The notes beneath the pieces were generated by a model. The model did not search any database. It saw only the letters and a program-made list of their open reading frames with translations, and was not told the origin of the DNA. A stretch of DNA of 64,000 bases from Kosakonia radicincitans DSM 16656 (GTDB lineage: Bacteria > Pseudomonadota > Gammaproteobacteria > Enterobacterales > Enterobacteriaceae). The position numbers and the translations under genes were made by a program. Where the stretch lies: contig NZ_CP018016.1 in the NCBI RefSeq assembly GCF_000280495.2, forward strand, positions 2,914,001 through 2,978,000, in the 5' to 3' direction. Positions 28,904-40,312 of the stretch are shown here, piece by piece. Positions within the stretch are counted from its first letter, which is position 1. Each line of letters opens with the position of its first letter.

Positions 28904-30292
28904 TTACAGCCGGTCTTTCCACACGGTCTGGATGTTGCAAAATTCATGCAGACCGAAGTGCGACAGTTCACGGCCAAAACCGCTCTTCTTCACCCCGCCA
29001 AAGGCGACGCGGGCATCGCTGGCGCTGAAGCCATTGATAAACACGCCGCCGCACTCCAGACGTTCAGCAAACTGCTGCGCCCGTGCAGAATCGGCGGTAA
29101 ATACCGTGGCCGACAAACCGAAATCACTGTCATTCGCCAGTTGCAGCGCGTGCTCCGCATCGCGGGCGATACTGATGGCGGCGACCGGGCCAAACATCTC
29201 CTGGCGGAAGGCCGTCATCGCTGGCGTGACCTGCGTCAGTACCGTGGCCGGGTAGTAGTTGCCGCTGCCCGGCACTTTTTCCCCACCGAGCACCAGCTTC
29301 GCGCCCTCTTTTATACTGGCCTGTACCTGCGCATGCAGCTCATCGCGCAGATCAAAACGCGCCATCGGGCCAAGGTAGTTCTCTTCGACATCCGGCGCGC
29401 CCTGTTTCAGCGCCGCAGCCGCGGCAACGAATTTGTCGGTGAACGCCTGCGCAATGCCCTCTTCAATGATAAAGCGTTTCGCCGCCGCACAAACCTGCCC
29501 CGTATTCTGATAACGCCCGGCTACCGCCGCTTTCACCGCCAGTTCCACATCGGCATCGTTAAGCACAATAAAGGGATCGGAGCCGCCGAGTTCCAGCACG
29601 CATTTTTTCAGCGCCGCACCGGCCTGGGCACCAATTGCCGCTCCGGCGCGAACGCTGCCGGTCACGGTGACGGCGGCGATGCGCGGATCGTTAATCGCCT
29701 GGCTGACGCCCTCATTGGTGGCATTCACCCAGCCGAACACCCCTTGCGGGATCCCGGCCTGCACGAAAATCTCCGCCATCAATTGCGCGCATCCCAGCAC
29801 GTTCGGCGCATGCTTCAGCAGGTAGCTGTTGCCTGCCAGCAAAATCGGCACCGCACCGCGCAACACCTGCCACAGCGGGAAGTTCCACGGCATTACCGCC
29901 AGAATCGGCCCCAGCGGGCGATACTCAATCGTGGCGCGATGCTCTTCCACCAGCGTCGCTTCGCTGCCGAGCATCGCCGGGCCATGATCGGCATACCAGT
30001 CGCACAGCGCGGCGGATTTATTTACTTCGCCGCGTGCCTGCAAAATGGGTTTGCCCATCTCCTGGCTAATCATCTGCGCCATCTCTTCACCACGCGCTCT
30101 GAGCGCCGCGCCGAGATCGCGCAGTTTTTGCGCACGCTCAGCAATGGCGACCTGCCGCCACTGGCGATAACCGCTGGCGGCCAGTTCAAGCGCGGCATCC
30201 ACCGCTTCGCGGCTCGCCCACGGCGTCGCGCGCAGGGTTTCCCCGGTGGCCGGATTGACTGAAATCGCATGTGTTGTCGCGGTAATTGACAT
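28904..30292 (-). CDS. sad: Sad (YneI), succinate semialdehyde dehydrogenase
   Basis: 462 residues, identical in length to E. coli Sad. It oxidises succinate semialdehyde with NAD, in putrescine and GABA use. Catalytic features: general base in LELGGSDPF, cysteine in NTGQVCAAAKRF, and TVTGSVRAG for the cofactor. The frame is open 39 codons further upstream, but MSITATTHAISVNPATGE at 30292 is the family start and leaves a shared regulatory region with yneJ. Confidence 0.94.
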   Translation of the reverse strand: MSITATTHAISVNPATGETLRATPWASREAVDAALELAASGYRQWRQVAIAERAQKLRDLGAALRARGEEMAQMISQEMGKPILQARGEVNKSAALCDWYADHGPAMLGSEATLVEEHRATIEYRPLGPILAVMPWNFPLWQVLRGAVPILLAGNSYLLKHAPNVLGCAQLMAEIFVQAGIPQGVFGWVNATNEGVSQAINDPRIAAVTVTGSVRAGAAIGAQAGAALKKCVLELGGSDPFIVLNDADVELAVKAAVAGRYQNTGQVCAAAKRFIIEEGIAQAFTDKFVAAAAALKQGAPDVEENYLGPMARFDLRDELHAQVQASIKEGAKLVLGGEKVPGSGNYYPATVLTQVTPAMTAFRQEMFGPVAAISIARDAEHALQLANDSDFGLSATVFTADSARAQQFAERLECGGVFINGFSASDARVAFGGVKKSGFGRELSHFGLHEFCNIQTVWKDRL

Positions 30293-30396
30293 AACGTCTC
30301 CCATAAATGTGTTCAGGACTTGCGCAATAGTGGCCGAGTTTGTTATTTCTGAAAATTGAATAATATTAACTCCAGTATTCACAATGAGAGAATGGC

Positions 30397-31266
30397 ATGG
30401 ACTTAACACAGCTTGAGATGTTTAACGCGGTGGCGCAGACCGGCAGCATTACCCAGGCGGCGCAAAAGGTGCATCGCGTGCCGTCCAACCTCACCACACG
30501 CATTCGCCAGCTGGAGTCCGACCTGGGCGTCGATCTGTTCATCCGCGAGAACCAGCGCCTGCGGCTTTCGCCCGCCGGACACAGCTTTTTGCGTTACAGC
30601 CAGCAAATTCTGGCGCTGGTCGATGAAGCGCGCATGGTGGTGGCAGGCGACGAACCGCAAGGGCTGTTCTCACTCGGCGCGCTGGAAAGCACCGCCGCCG
30701 TGCGGATCCCGGCGACGCTGGCGAAGTATAATCAGCGCTACCCGCGCATTCAGTTTGATCTTGCCACTGGCCCTTCCGGAACGATGATCGACGGCGTGCT
30801 GGAGGGGCAACTCAGCGCCGCGTTTGTTGACGGGCCGATTATGCATCCGGGGCTGGAAGGTATTCCGGTCTATCGGGAAGAGATGATGATCGTCGCCCCG
30901 GTCGGCCATGAAACGATTACCCGCGCCTCGCAGGTTAACGGCGCCAGCATTTACGCCTTTCGCGCCAACTGCTCCTATCGCCGCCATTTTGAGAGCTGGT
31001 TCCAGGCCGATCGCGCAACACCCGGCAAAATCCATGAGATGGAGTCTTACCACGGCATGCTGGCCTGCGTGATTGCCGGCGCCGGGCTGGCGTTGATCCC
31101 GCGTAGCATGCTGGAAAGCATGCCCGGCCATCACCAGGTGGAAGCCTGGCCGCTGTCAGAAAACTGGCGCTGGCTCACCACCTGGCTGGTGTGGCGGCGC
31201 GGTGCGAAAACCCGCCATCTCGACGCGTTTATTGAATTGCTTAATACCGATTCACAGGATCGATAA
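30397..31266 (+). CDS. yneJ: YneJ/PtrR, LysR-family regulator of sad
   Basis: 289 residues with a standard LysR helix-turn-helix ([25 protein letters not shown]) and effector domain. It is divergent from sad with 104 bp between, as in E. coli, where this protein (YneJ, also called PtrR) controls sad and putrescine use. The intergenic part is A+T-rich (GAATAATATTAACTCCAGTATTCA), a plausible binding region. Confidence 0.9.
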   Translation: MDLTQLEMFNAVAQTGSITQAAQKVHRVPSNLTTRIRQLESDLGVDLFIRENQRLRLSPAGHSFLRYSQQILALVDEARMVVAGDEPQGLFSLGALESTAAVRIPATLAKYNQRYPRIQFDLATGPSGTMIDGVLEGQLSAAFVDGPIMHPGLEGIPVYREEMMIVAPVGHETITRASQVNGASIYAFRANCSYRRHFESWFQADRATPGKIHEMESYHGMLACVIAGAGLALIPRSMLESMPGHHQVEAWPLSENWRWLTTWLVWRRGAKTRHLDAFIELLNTDSQDR

Positions 31267-31529
31267 GGCTCGCGCCACAACAGATTTATCCTGAGCCATC
31301 AGGGGAGCGCTGTGTCAGGCGGATGTTGGCTATCGCAACATCATTCAACCTGCCCCAAACGAAGCTCCCCCCTTCTCACTGCGGCTTCGGTCAGTTGCGC
31401 CGATACTCCGAACAGGGCCGCACATTGAAACGTGAGGTGAAGCCGGGATTGCTCCGGCTGCGCCCTGCCGATCGATGGCAATGCCCTGAGCAGATCAGCG
31501 TGATATCACTTTACCGGAAGCAGGCCAGG

Positions 31530-33101
<1,572 letters not shown>

Positions 33102-33473
33102 TCAGTTATTACCCTTGACGATCCCGGTCTGAACCTGAAGGCGATACTGTCTTGGCGTTCGCTGATAATGTTCCCGGAACGCCCGGCAGAATGTCGACTG
33201 CTGCTGGTACCCGAGATGCAGGGCAATTTCAGTAATTGAGCGATTGGTTTCGGTAAGTAACTCGCGGGCGATAACCATTTTTCGATACCGTATATACATT
33301 CCTGGCGACATACCGGCTATTTTTTTAAAACCTCGCTGAAAATGCCACGCAGAATATCCTGATTTTTGCGCTAACACGCCCAGCGGTAACGGCTCTGCAA
33401 TATTGCACTCAATCCACTGGAGAATATCCTGGATGGTTAAACTCATCAGGTATAATGAGCTCTCTTTTCCCAT
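33102..33473 (-). CDS. Small AraC-family regulator of the MarA/SoxS/RamA type
   Basis: About 123 residues, consisting only of the two helix-turn-helix units of an AraC domain: PLGVLAQKSGYSAWHFQRGFKKIAG and SITEIALHLGYQQQSTFCRAFREHYQRTPRQYR. Such one-domain regulators act without a ligand and are controlled by their own synthesis. It is clearly not MarA, which is present at 54219. An in-frame GTG at 33479 and an ATG at 33440s are alternative starts; the ATG at 33473 has AAGG upstream. It lies 102 bp downstream of lutC on the same strand. Confidence 0.82.
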   Translation of the reverse strand: MGKESSLYLMSLTIQDILQWIECNIAEPLPLGVLAQKSGYSAWHFQRGFKKIAGMSPGMYIRYRKMVIARELLTETNRSITEIALHLGYQQQSTFCRAFREHYQRTPRQYRLQVQTGIVKGNN

Positions 33474-33581
33474 TTCCACACCTTTTTTATTGGCAGAGTC
33501 AGGGATATCACTGTTACATAATAGATATCCCTGACTAAAAATGATTGTGATGGTAAATCTCAGCCTGTCCTGTTAATTGCC

Positions 33582-34277
33582 TTAACAATCCTCAACTAGC
33601 AAATAGACCGCATTCAATGGCCCATGAACGCCCACCACTTTAATAAGCTCAATATCCGCCGTTGAACTTGGCCCGGCGATAAGATTAATACAGGAAGGGA
33701 GAGCTTCACCTGACTGCACCCGCTGATGCAGAACCTCAGCCAGCTGTGTGACGCCAGGCAGTAAGCGGCTCTTATAGAGAATAAATAACGTGGTTGGCGG
33801 AAGCAGACTGATGGCGCGTCCTTGCAAAGGAGAAGAAAACAGGACTACGCCGCCGGTTTCACAAAGGCCGTATTCGGCAAAGACCACGCCGATATTGGCG
33901 GCGGCGGCGTTGCGCAGGTTTTCTTCACTCTCTGGCGAGGCCCAGCACGTTGTCGGGAAAGCATTCTGCAAATGCGCCGTAATGCCCGCGTTTGCCAACC
34001 TGGCATCGCCGCTCATCAGTATCGGGCCACCACCGTAATGTTTACAGAGCCGTTCGGCAACCAGAGGAAGAGTGGCCAGCGGAGCCAGTTCACAGTGAGC
34101 CTGCATCACCTGCGTCGCATATTCCATGAAACTGTCGCAAGGCTGCTGCTGAATCTGCCCGGCATAGCGGCTTTTTAGCGGCGCAGAGTGCGTCACAGGC
34201 AGAGGTTGCGGGATTTGACGCGGCTCGCGACCGAGACGTTGGGCAAGCTTTTGCATGAAGGCATCGCGGTTTTCCAT
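33582..34277 (-). CDS. lutC: LutC, LUD-domain lactate utilisation protein
   Basis: 231 residues, YkgG/LutC family. In Bacillus LutABC together oxidise L-lactate to pyruvate; LutC has the LUD fold seen here in AAANIGVVFAEYGLCETGGVV and SCINLIAGPSSTADIELIKV. The start ATG overlaps the lutB stop by one base, so the two are cotranslated. Last gene of lutABC. Confidence 0.9.
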   Translation of the reverse strand: MENRDAFMQKLAQRLGREPRQIPQPLPVTHSAPLKSRYAGQIQQQPCDSFMEYATQVMQAHCELAPLATLPLVAERLCKHYGGGPILMSGDARLANAGITAHLQNAFPTTCWASPESEENLRNAAAANIGVVFAEYGLCETGGVVLFSSPLQGRAISLLPPTTLFILYKSRLLPGVTQLAEVLHQRVQSGEALPSCINLIAGPSSTADIELIKVVGVHGPLNAVYLLVEDC

Positions 34278-35710
34278 TATGCTTCCTCCCCGTTTTTACG
34301 CTGCTTTTGATGCGTTTTAAACCAGCTGCGGAAACTTTCGCCATCCGCTTCAGGCAGATCGCGGGCTTCCGTCCATTTGCGGATAGCCGCGATGCTAAAA
34401 GGCATCTTCCCATTGTGAATCATCAGTTGTGCCGCGCGTGCGCCCGCGACCATACCGACCTTCCACAGCGAGTGATGGCGGTTAGCGTAATTGAACAGAT
34501 GTACGGTATGTCTCTCCATCGCGGGCGTCATTCCGCTTTCAGCCAGCGTGCGGCGGTGCTGAAGGATCAGTGAGGACAAGGGAATACGCACCGGGCAGAC
34601 GTCATCGCAGGCAGTGCATAACGAACAGGCGTAAGGCAGGTTTTTGAAATCGTCATAACCGCCGAGCAACGGCGAAAGCACCGCGCCAACAGGGCCAGGA
34701 TAAATCGAACCGTAGCCGTGCCCGCCGATATGACGATAGGCCGGGCAGGTATTCATGCAGGCACCGCAGCGTATACAGCGCAGGATATCCTGAAAAGGAG
34801 AACCCAGCACCTGCGAGCGTCCATTGTCGACAATCACCAGATGGAACTCTTCAGGCCCGTCGCTTTCCGCGCTTTTTTTCGGCCCGGTAAGCCAGGTGTT
34901 GTAACCCGTCAGCCGGGCGCCCACCGCGCTGCGGGCCAGCATGGTCAGGATGATGTCCAGTTCAGCGAAAGTGGGAACCACGCGCTCCATACCCATCACG
35001 GCAATATGCGTCCGTGGCACGGTGGTACAAAGCCGGGCATTGCCCTCGTTGCTCACCAGGCTGAGCGTCCCGGTTTCCGCTACCGCAAAGTTGCATCCGG
35101 TGATGCCGATATCGGCGTTGAGGAAATCAGCGCGGATCTTCTGGCGAATAAAGCGCGTCATCGCTTCCGGGGTTTCGGGGCCCTCGTAGCCCAGTTTCTC
35201 TCGCAAAATGCGCTGAATTTGCTGGCGGTCTTTATGGATGGCAGGAACAACGACATGCGAAGGTGCATCTTTGGCCAGTTGCAGAATATACTCGCCCAGA
35301 TCGGTTTCCACGACCTCCATACCTGCCCCTTCCAGCGCGGCATTCATCCCGATCTCTTCGGTCACCATCGACTTTGATTTGACGATTTTGCGGGCCTGCT
35401 TCTGCTGCGCAATCTGCAAAATATAACGGGTGGCATCTTCACGGGTGTCGGCAAAAAAGACGTGACCGCCATTCGCGCTGACCTTTTCACTCAATTGATA
35501 GAGATAAGCATCCAGATTCTCGAGAACATGGGCGCGAATATCTGCGGCGCGTGAACGCCAGTCAGGCCAGTTTTCAAGTTCATCGATCATTTTCTGGCGA
35601 TTGGTGCCAATGCGATCCTGCGCGTTGGCAACGGCATGGCGCATCACCGGATCGTCAATTTGCTGCTGAACCCGATCATAAAAAGGGAGGTTACTGGTTT
35701 TGAGAAACAT
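34277..35710 (-). CDS. lutB: LutB, iron-sulfur lactate oxidation protein
   Basis: 477 residues: an N-terminal LUD domain (about 60-300, GCNFAVAETGTLSLVSNEGN) and two 4Fe-4S motifs, C-IRCGACMNTCPAY near 312-320 and C-SLCTACDDVCPVR near 362-372, each CxxCxxCxxxCP. It corresponds to YkgF. It should pass electrons from L-lactate to the respiratory chain. The gene lies 9 bases after lutA. Confidence 0.92.
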   Translation of the reverse strand: MFLKTSNLPFYDRVQQQIDDPVMRHAVANAQDRIGTNRQKMIDELENWPDWRSRAADIRAHVLENLDAYLYQLSEKVSANGGHVFFADTREDATRYILQIAQQKQARKIVKSKSMVTEEIGMNAALEGAGMEVVETDLGEYILQLAKDAPSHVVVPAIHKDRQQIQRILREKLGYEGPETPEAMTRFIRQKIRADFLNADIGITGCNFAVAETGTLSLVSNEGNARLCTTVPRTHIAVMGMERVVPTFAELDIILTMLARSAVGARLTGYNTWLTGPKKSAESDGPEEFHLVIVDNGRSQVLGSPFQDILRCIRCGACMNTCPAYRHIGGHGYGSIYPGPVGAVLSPLLGGYDDFKNLPYACSLCTACDDVCPVRIPLSSLILQHRRTLAESGMTPAMERHTVHLFNYANRHHSLWKVGMVAGARAAQLMIHNGKMPFSIAAIRKWTEARDLPEADGESFRSWFKTHQKQRKNGEEA

Positions 35711-35719
35711 GTTGCTTCC

Positions 35720-36439
35720 TTAACGGCTCATCAGCACGTCAGCAATGTGGAGCACACGAACGTTGTGGCCTTCGCGCTGCAAGCGTCCGCCAATATTGAT
35801 AAGGCAACTGGCATCCGCGCCGATCACATAATCCGGTTTCGCCTCCATAAGATGCGCAACCTTTTCTTTCACCATCTCACCGGAGATCTCGGCCATTTTG
35901 ACCGAAAAAGTGCCGCCAAAACCGCAACAGGTTTCCTGGGCGCCAAAGGGGATGATTTCCAGCTCACGCACTTCACGTAACAGCGCCAGCGGTTCATCGT
36001 GTACACCCAGCTTGCGAAACAGACTGCATGAAGGATGGTAAACAGCGCGTCCCGGCAGGCGCGCGCCGACATCCGTCACACCAAGCTGGTTAACGATAAA
36101 GGAGGTCAGATCGACCATCCGGCTGGCAATCTTCGCCGCGCGCGCTGCCCATTCAGGTTCATCGCTCAGCCAGTCCTGATAGTGGCGAATCGCGTTCATA
36201 CAGGATCCGGCGGGAGAAATAATGGGATCGTCGTTGATTTCAAGCGCAGCAATCTGCGCTTTCATCCCCGGCAACGCATCGGTAATGTAGCCGCTATTAA
36301 TGGCCGGTTGACCACAACACCCCTGCTTTTCCGGAAACTGGACATGACAACCCAACTGTTCGAGCAGTAATACACTGTTGCGGGCCATGCGCGATTTAAG
36401 CGCATCGCCAATGCAGGTAACAAAGAAATTAACGTTCAT
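35720..36439 (-). CDS. lutA: LutA, CCG-domain lactate oxidation subunit
   Basis: 239 residues from the ATG at 36439 (MNVNFFVTCIGDALKS), the length of E. coli YkgE. Two cysteine-rich CCG motifs are visible, QGCCGQPAINSGY and ETCCGFGG, which bind a non-cubane Fe-S cluster in this family. The open frame extends 39 codons upstream without support. It begins lutABC; no lactate permease gene is adjacent. Confidence 0.9.
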   Translation of the reverse strand: MNVNFFVTCIGDALKSRMARNSVLLLEQLGCHVQFPEKQGCCGQPAINSGYITDALPGMKAQIAALEINDDPIISPAGSCMNAIRHYQDWLSDEPEWAARAAKIASRMVDLTSFIVNQLGVTDVGARLPGRAVYHPSCSLFRKLGVHDEPLALLREVRELEIIPFGAQETCCGFGGTFSVKMAEISGEMVKEKVAHLMEAKPDYVIGADASCLINIGGRLQREGHNVRVLHIADVLMSR

Positions 36440-36521
36440 ATTATTTAGCTTCCAGTGAATATAACGGCAGAGCCTCTTTTTTACGGTGATAGCGTTTTGT
36501 CTCGCCTTATAAATATTGTAT

Positions 36522-37673
36522 TTAGCGCGCCACGCGCAGCCCACCGGTGACGCCACGGCTTAATACCAGTTGCCAAAGCTGAATATTTCTGGCGCGGAAT
36601 GCTCCCGCACAGGCAGTGAGATAGTAGTTGAACATCCGGTGAAATTTCGTTGAGTAATTGCCTGATAATTCCGGCCAGGCCTGATTAAAGCGGCGATGCC
36701 ATGCCATCAGGGTTTTATCGTAATCAGCGCCAAAATTATGTAAATCCTCAATGACAAAATAAGGCTCGCTGGCCTCAGCGATTTGTTTTACCGAGGGCAG
36801 ACAACCGTTAGGAAATATATATTTGTTAATCCAGGCATCAACGTTATGTTGCGTTTTATTTGATCCAATGGAGTGCAGCAAAAAAAGGCCTTCCGGTTTC
36901 AGGCAGCGATCCGCAACCTTAAAATAGGTGGCGTAGTTTTTCGGGCCGACATGCTCAAACATGCCGACCGAGACAATACGATCATATTGTTTGTCCAGAT
37001 CGCGGTAATCCTGCAGCAGGATACGAATATCCAGCCCGGCGCTGCGGTTTTCGACATAGGCTTTTTGTTCTGCCGAAATCGTAATACCTTCAACGCGCAC
37101 ACCATAATGACGTGCCGCATATTCAGCCAGACCGCCCCAGCCGCAGCCAATATCCAGCAGCGTCATGCCTGGCTTTAGCTGCAGTTTTTCACAGATCAGC
37201 GCCAGTTTATTCTCCTGTGCCGTATACAGCTCATCGGCATCTTTCCAGTAGCCGCAGGAATATTGCATATGGGGATCGAGCATGCGGCTAAACAGATCAT
37301 TGCCCAGATCGTAGTGTGCTTCGCCAACTTGCCAGGCGCGTCTGCGCGACTGCGGATTCGTGAGCCGCGCGTACGCGATTCGAAGAAGATCGGCAAAACT
37401 GGCGGGGCGCTGTTCGTCCAGCCGGGCGCGGAGCAGCTTGTCAAAAAAAGCGTCGAGCTGTTTGCAATCCCACCAGCCCTCCATGTAACTTTCGCCCAGG
37501 CCGAGAGACCCCTGCTGTAACACGCGTTTGAAAAAGCGCGTGTCATGCACCCGGATATCCCAGGGTTCAGGTCCATTAATCACAATGCCTGCCTGCGATA
37601 GCAGTTCCTGCACGATCCGCTGCCAGTGGTCTGGTTTGTCGATAGCATCGACGGTACATTCGTTAGCCATCAT
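36522..37673 (-). CDS. Cyclopropane-fatty-acyl-phospholipid synthase paralogue
   Basis: 383 residues, as long as E. coli Cfa (382) and alike throughout: SLGLGESYMEGWWDCKQLD, HYDLGNDLFSRMLDPHMQYSC, the SAM-binding VLDIGCGWGG-type motif (LLDIGCGWGGLAEYAA), and the end LSRGVTGGLRVAR. It adds a methylene bridge to unsaturated phospholipid acyl chains. A separate cfa near riboflavin synthase is normal in these bacteria, so this is probably a second copy (inference). The start at 37673 is chosen for the GAAGGA just upstream; the longer frame from 37706 is unlikely. Confidence 0.86.
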   Translation of the reverse strand: MMANECTVDAIDKPDHWQRIVQELLSQAGIVINGPEPWDIRVHDTRFFKRVLQQGSLGLGESYMEGWWDCKQLDAFFDKLLRARLDEQRPASFADLLRIAYARLTNPQSRRRAWQVGEAHYDLGNDLFSRMLDPHMQYSCGYWKDADELYTAQENKLALICEKLQLKPGMTLLDIGCGWGGLAEYAARHYGVRVEGITISAEQKAYVENRSAGLDIRILLQDYRDLDKQYDRIVSVGMFEHVGPKNYATYFKVADRCLKPEGLFLLHSIGSNKTQHNVDAWINKYIFPNGCLPSVKQIAEASEPYFVIEDLHNFGADYDKTLMAWHRRFNQAWPELSGNYSTKFHRMFNYYLTACAGAFRARNIQLWQLVLSRGVTGGLRVAR

Positions 37674-37879
37674 CTTTCCTTCAACGTAGCTTGCTGCCAG
37701 TCGCAAATATCCCCGTCACTCCAGTCATTATGTGCGAAAAGGCTTATCGCTCAGGCAGATGGCTGGTAAATTATTCATGACGGGCGAAACAGTTTTATGA
37801 CCCCGTCATTATTCAGTAAACCCGCCCTGCCTGCGCTGTGCTATCAAGACAAACTTCATCGAATAGAGGTCAGGTTGTT

Positions 37880-38677
37880 ATGTGCTCCAAGCTAGTGTTA
37901 CCACCGCCTCAGCCCATTTGCGGCCAGCCCGCGCCGGTACTGTTGACCTTGCCTCGCCCGGTTTACTTTCGCAGCTACCCTTTGACGGGCGATACGGGAG
38001 TGGACAGACATGAGCACCCGTTCGCCGAATTTCTCTATGCGCGGAAAGGAAATATGCGTGTGGAAATTGAAGGTAAGACGCTGGTGGTTCCGGTTCTTTA
38101 TGGCGTCTGGATACCGGCCCATGTGCCGCACCGTATTCTTGCCGGTAGCGACGTATTGCTGGAAAGCCTTTATGTGGAAGCCGGTTTCGCAACCATCGCC
38201 TTCAGCGGCAGCAAAGTGGTGGTGGTCAGCGATTTCGTGCGTGAGTTTATCCACTACGCGACGCAGAATGTACCGGAACTGTATGATTATGAAGGCGAAG
38301 ATGCGCAGCTTGTGCAGGTACTGATTTCATTACTTCGGCAATTGCCGGATGCCGGTCTGTCGATATCATGGCCAGGATCGCCGTTGCTGATAAAGGTATG
38401 CAGCCAGATCCAAAAAACGCCGGGTGAAGCGCACAGCATTGAGCAGTGGGCCTCCTGTAGCGGGATGTCGGTGCGCACGTTTTCACGCCGTTTCAAAAAG
38501 GAGACCGGCGTGGCATTCAGCGAATGGAAAAAACGCGTGCGCTTGCTGGAATCCGTGGTGATGTTAAAAAACAACCGTAGCGTCACGCAGGTAGCACTTG
38601 ATCTTGGCTATTCAAGCCCGGCCGCATTTACCTTTGCTTTTCGCGCCATGTTCGGCGTGCCTCCCACTCGCTATTAG
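37880..38677 (+). CDS. AraC-family regulator with cupin sensor domain
   Basis: 265 residues. An N-terminal cupin-like domain (about 45-120, RHEHPFAEFLYARKGNMRVEIEG and HVPHRILAG) is followed by a C-terminal AraC domain (about 170-265, SIEQWASCSGMSVRTFSRRFKKETG and SVTQVALDLGYSSPAAFTFAFRAMFG). The ligand is unknown. It is divergent from the cfa-like gene, sharing a 206-bp region, so it may control cfa-lutABC or only itself. ATG 37880 has AGG five bases upstream; the frame is open back to 37838. Confidence 0.85.
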   Translation: MCSKLVLPPPQPICGQPAPVLLTLPRPVYFRSYPLTGDTGVDRHEHPFAEFLYARKGNMRVEIEGKTLVVPVLYGVWIPAHVPHRILAGSDVLLESLYVEAGFATIAFSGSKVVVVSDFVREFIHYATQNVPELYDYEGEDAQLVQVLISLLRQLPDAGLSISWPGSPLLIKVCSQIQKTPGEAHSIEQWASCSGMSVRTFSRRFKKETGVAFSEWKKRVRLLESVVMLKNNRSVTQVALDLGYSSPAAFTFAFRAMFGVPPTRY

Positions 38678-38747
38678 ATGTGGCGTTAATAACGGCAACG
38701 CCACAAACCGGGCTTACGGACGCTTGTACGCGTGCGCGGCAAGGCGT

Positions 38748-39203
38748 TCAGCGCAGCGCTTTCTCCATAAAAATGCTCAGCGGATCCGGCTGATACGGCG
38801 CAAATGCATCGCGGATCTGGTAGCCACAGCGCTGATACAGTTTTATCGCCGCATGCTGCTCGATGCCGGTTTCCAGCCGCAACGTATGGCAGGCGCGCCC
38901 TGCTGCTGCCTGTTCCAGCGCGGCAATCAGTTTCTCCCCCAGTTGCTGCCCGCGGTTTGTGGGATCGATAAATACCCGCTTCATCTCGCCGCTACCGTCG
39001 AGGTTCAGCACCACCGCGCCGCAGCCAACGGCCTGCTCCAGATGGAGGATCTTGCGCAGAATCAGCGTCTCGTCAGGCAGTGAGGCCAGATCGAGCAGAT
39101 GGTTACTTTCCGCCGGATAGAGCGCCGCCTGGTAGCGATCAAGCTCAGCAATCAGTGCTATGACATCGGGTTGTGAAGCGCTCGCTTCGACAATACTGTA
39201 CAT
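38748..39203 (-). CDS. GNAT-family N-acetyltransferase
   Basis: 151 residues of the GNAT fold: acetyl-CoA loop MKRVFIDPTNRGQQLGEKLI (the R/Q-x-x-G-x-G/A type motif) and the late strand-helix LRLETGIEQHAAIKLYQRCGY. The start ATG at 39203 has AAGGAG six bases upstream, and the long open frame to 39494 is not supported. Substrate unknown. Confidence 0.85.
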   Translation of the reverse strand: MYSIVEASASQPDVIALIAELDRYQAALYPAESNHLLDLASLPDETLILRKILHLEQAVGCGAVVLNLDGSGEMKRVFIDPTNRGQQLGEKLIAALEQAAAGRACHTLRLETGIEQHAAIKLYQRCGYQIRDAFAPYQPDPLSIFMEKALR

Positions 39204-39356
39204 CGTGTGCTCCTTGTTGTTATCACCTTGTAAAAAATAACCGCGCAAAGCACGGACGCTGTCATAGGAATAATTTATATCTCCGGCGCAGCGTTGCATC
39301 ACAGGGATAAGTAACGGTAATTTACGCCCATATCTAACTCTGCTAGTGGAATTTGC

Positions 39357-40301
39357 ATGAATACCAAAGCCCGTAAGGTGATGATTATCGGCACAGGAAA
39401 TGTGGGCGCGTCCGCCGCGTATGCCCTGCTGAACCAGAACATTTGCGAGGAGTTGATCCTCGTCGATCTCAATCAGCAGCGCGTGGAAGGCCACGTTCAG
39501 GATCTGGCGGATGCCGCCGCGTATATGCCCGGCATGATGACCATCTCCACGCGCCCGGTGGAAGAGTGCGCCGATATCGACATTGCGGTCATTACCGTCT
39601 CGGGCGGCCCATTACAGCCGGGCCAGACGCGGCTGGATGAACTGACCAACACGGCGCGGATCGTCAAAAACATTGTTCCGGCAATGATGGCCAACGGTTT
39701 TAACGGTATTTTCCTCGTCGCCACCAACCCGTGCGACATCATTACCTGGCAAGTATGGCAACTCTCCGGCCTGCCGCGCAGCCAGGTGATCGGCACCGGC
39801 GTCTGGCTGGATACCACACGCCTGCGTCGCACGCTGGCGCAGGCGCTGGATATTGGCGCACAGAGTATTGATGCGTTTATTCTCGGCGAACATGGCGATA
39901 CGCAATTTCCGGTGTGGTCACACTCCTCGGTGTACGGTTCGCCGATTGCCGATGTCTACCTGCGCAAAACCGGGCAATCCCTGGATTTCGACGCGCTGGC
40001 AGACAAAGTGCGCCGCCACGGCTTTGAGATCTATAACCGTAAAGGCTGTACCGAGTACGGTATTGCCGGAACTATCGCCGAGATCTGCCGCAATATCTTT
40101 ACCGGCAGCCACCGCGCGCTGGCAATCTCCTGCGTTCTCGACGGTGAATACGGCGTAAAAGATGTAGCGATTGGCGTGCCTGCCGTGCTGACGCAAAGCG
40201 GCGTCCAGCAGATTATTGAGTTACAACTGGAAGGTGACGAAGTGGCGAAATTCAATCACTCCGTCGCGGTCATTAAAGCCAATATCGCCCGCCTCCCCTG
40301 A
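39357..40301 (+). CDS. L-lactate / L-2-hydroxyacid dehydrogenase
   Basis: 314 residues of the LDH/MDH superfamily: NAD-binding IGTGNVGASAAYAL, D38 selecting NAD, substrate arginine in DTTRLRRTLAQ and catalytic H179 in GEHGDTQFPVWSHS. Similarity to L-2-hydroxyisocaproate dehydrogenases as well as to LDH means the true 2-oxoacid may be branched or bulky. It is divergent from the GNAT gene and convergent with the deoR gene; E. coli has no counterpart of this class beyond Mdh. Confidence 0.85.
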   Translation: MNTKARKVMIIGTGNVGASAAYALLNQNICEELILVDLNQQRVEGHVQDLADAAAYMPGMMTISTRPVEECADIDIAVITVSGGPLQPGQTRLDELTNTARIVKNIVPAMMANGFNGIFLVATNPCDIITWQVWQLSGLPRSQVIGTGVWLDTTRLRRTLAQALDIGAQSIDAFILGEHGDTQFPVWSHSSVYGSPIADVYLRKTGQSLDFDALADKVRRHGFEIYNRKGCTEYGIAGTIAEICRNIFTGSHRALAISCVLDGEYGVKDVAIGVPAVLTQSGVQQIIELQLEGDEVAKFNHSVAVIKANIARLP

Positions 40302-40312
40302 AGCCCGTGCGG

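Noticed and set aside
28589..30262. 557-residue open frame antisense to sad and the chemoreceptor
   Set aside because: It mirrors two well-supported genes on the other strand, is rich in Arg, Gln and His as G+C-rich shadow frames are, and shows no known fold.
31267..31529. Coding remnant in the gap between yneJ and hemB
   Set aside because: A frame continues from 31323 into the hemB complement, but its translation matches no family I know and it lacks a ribosome site.
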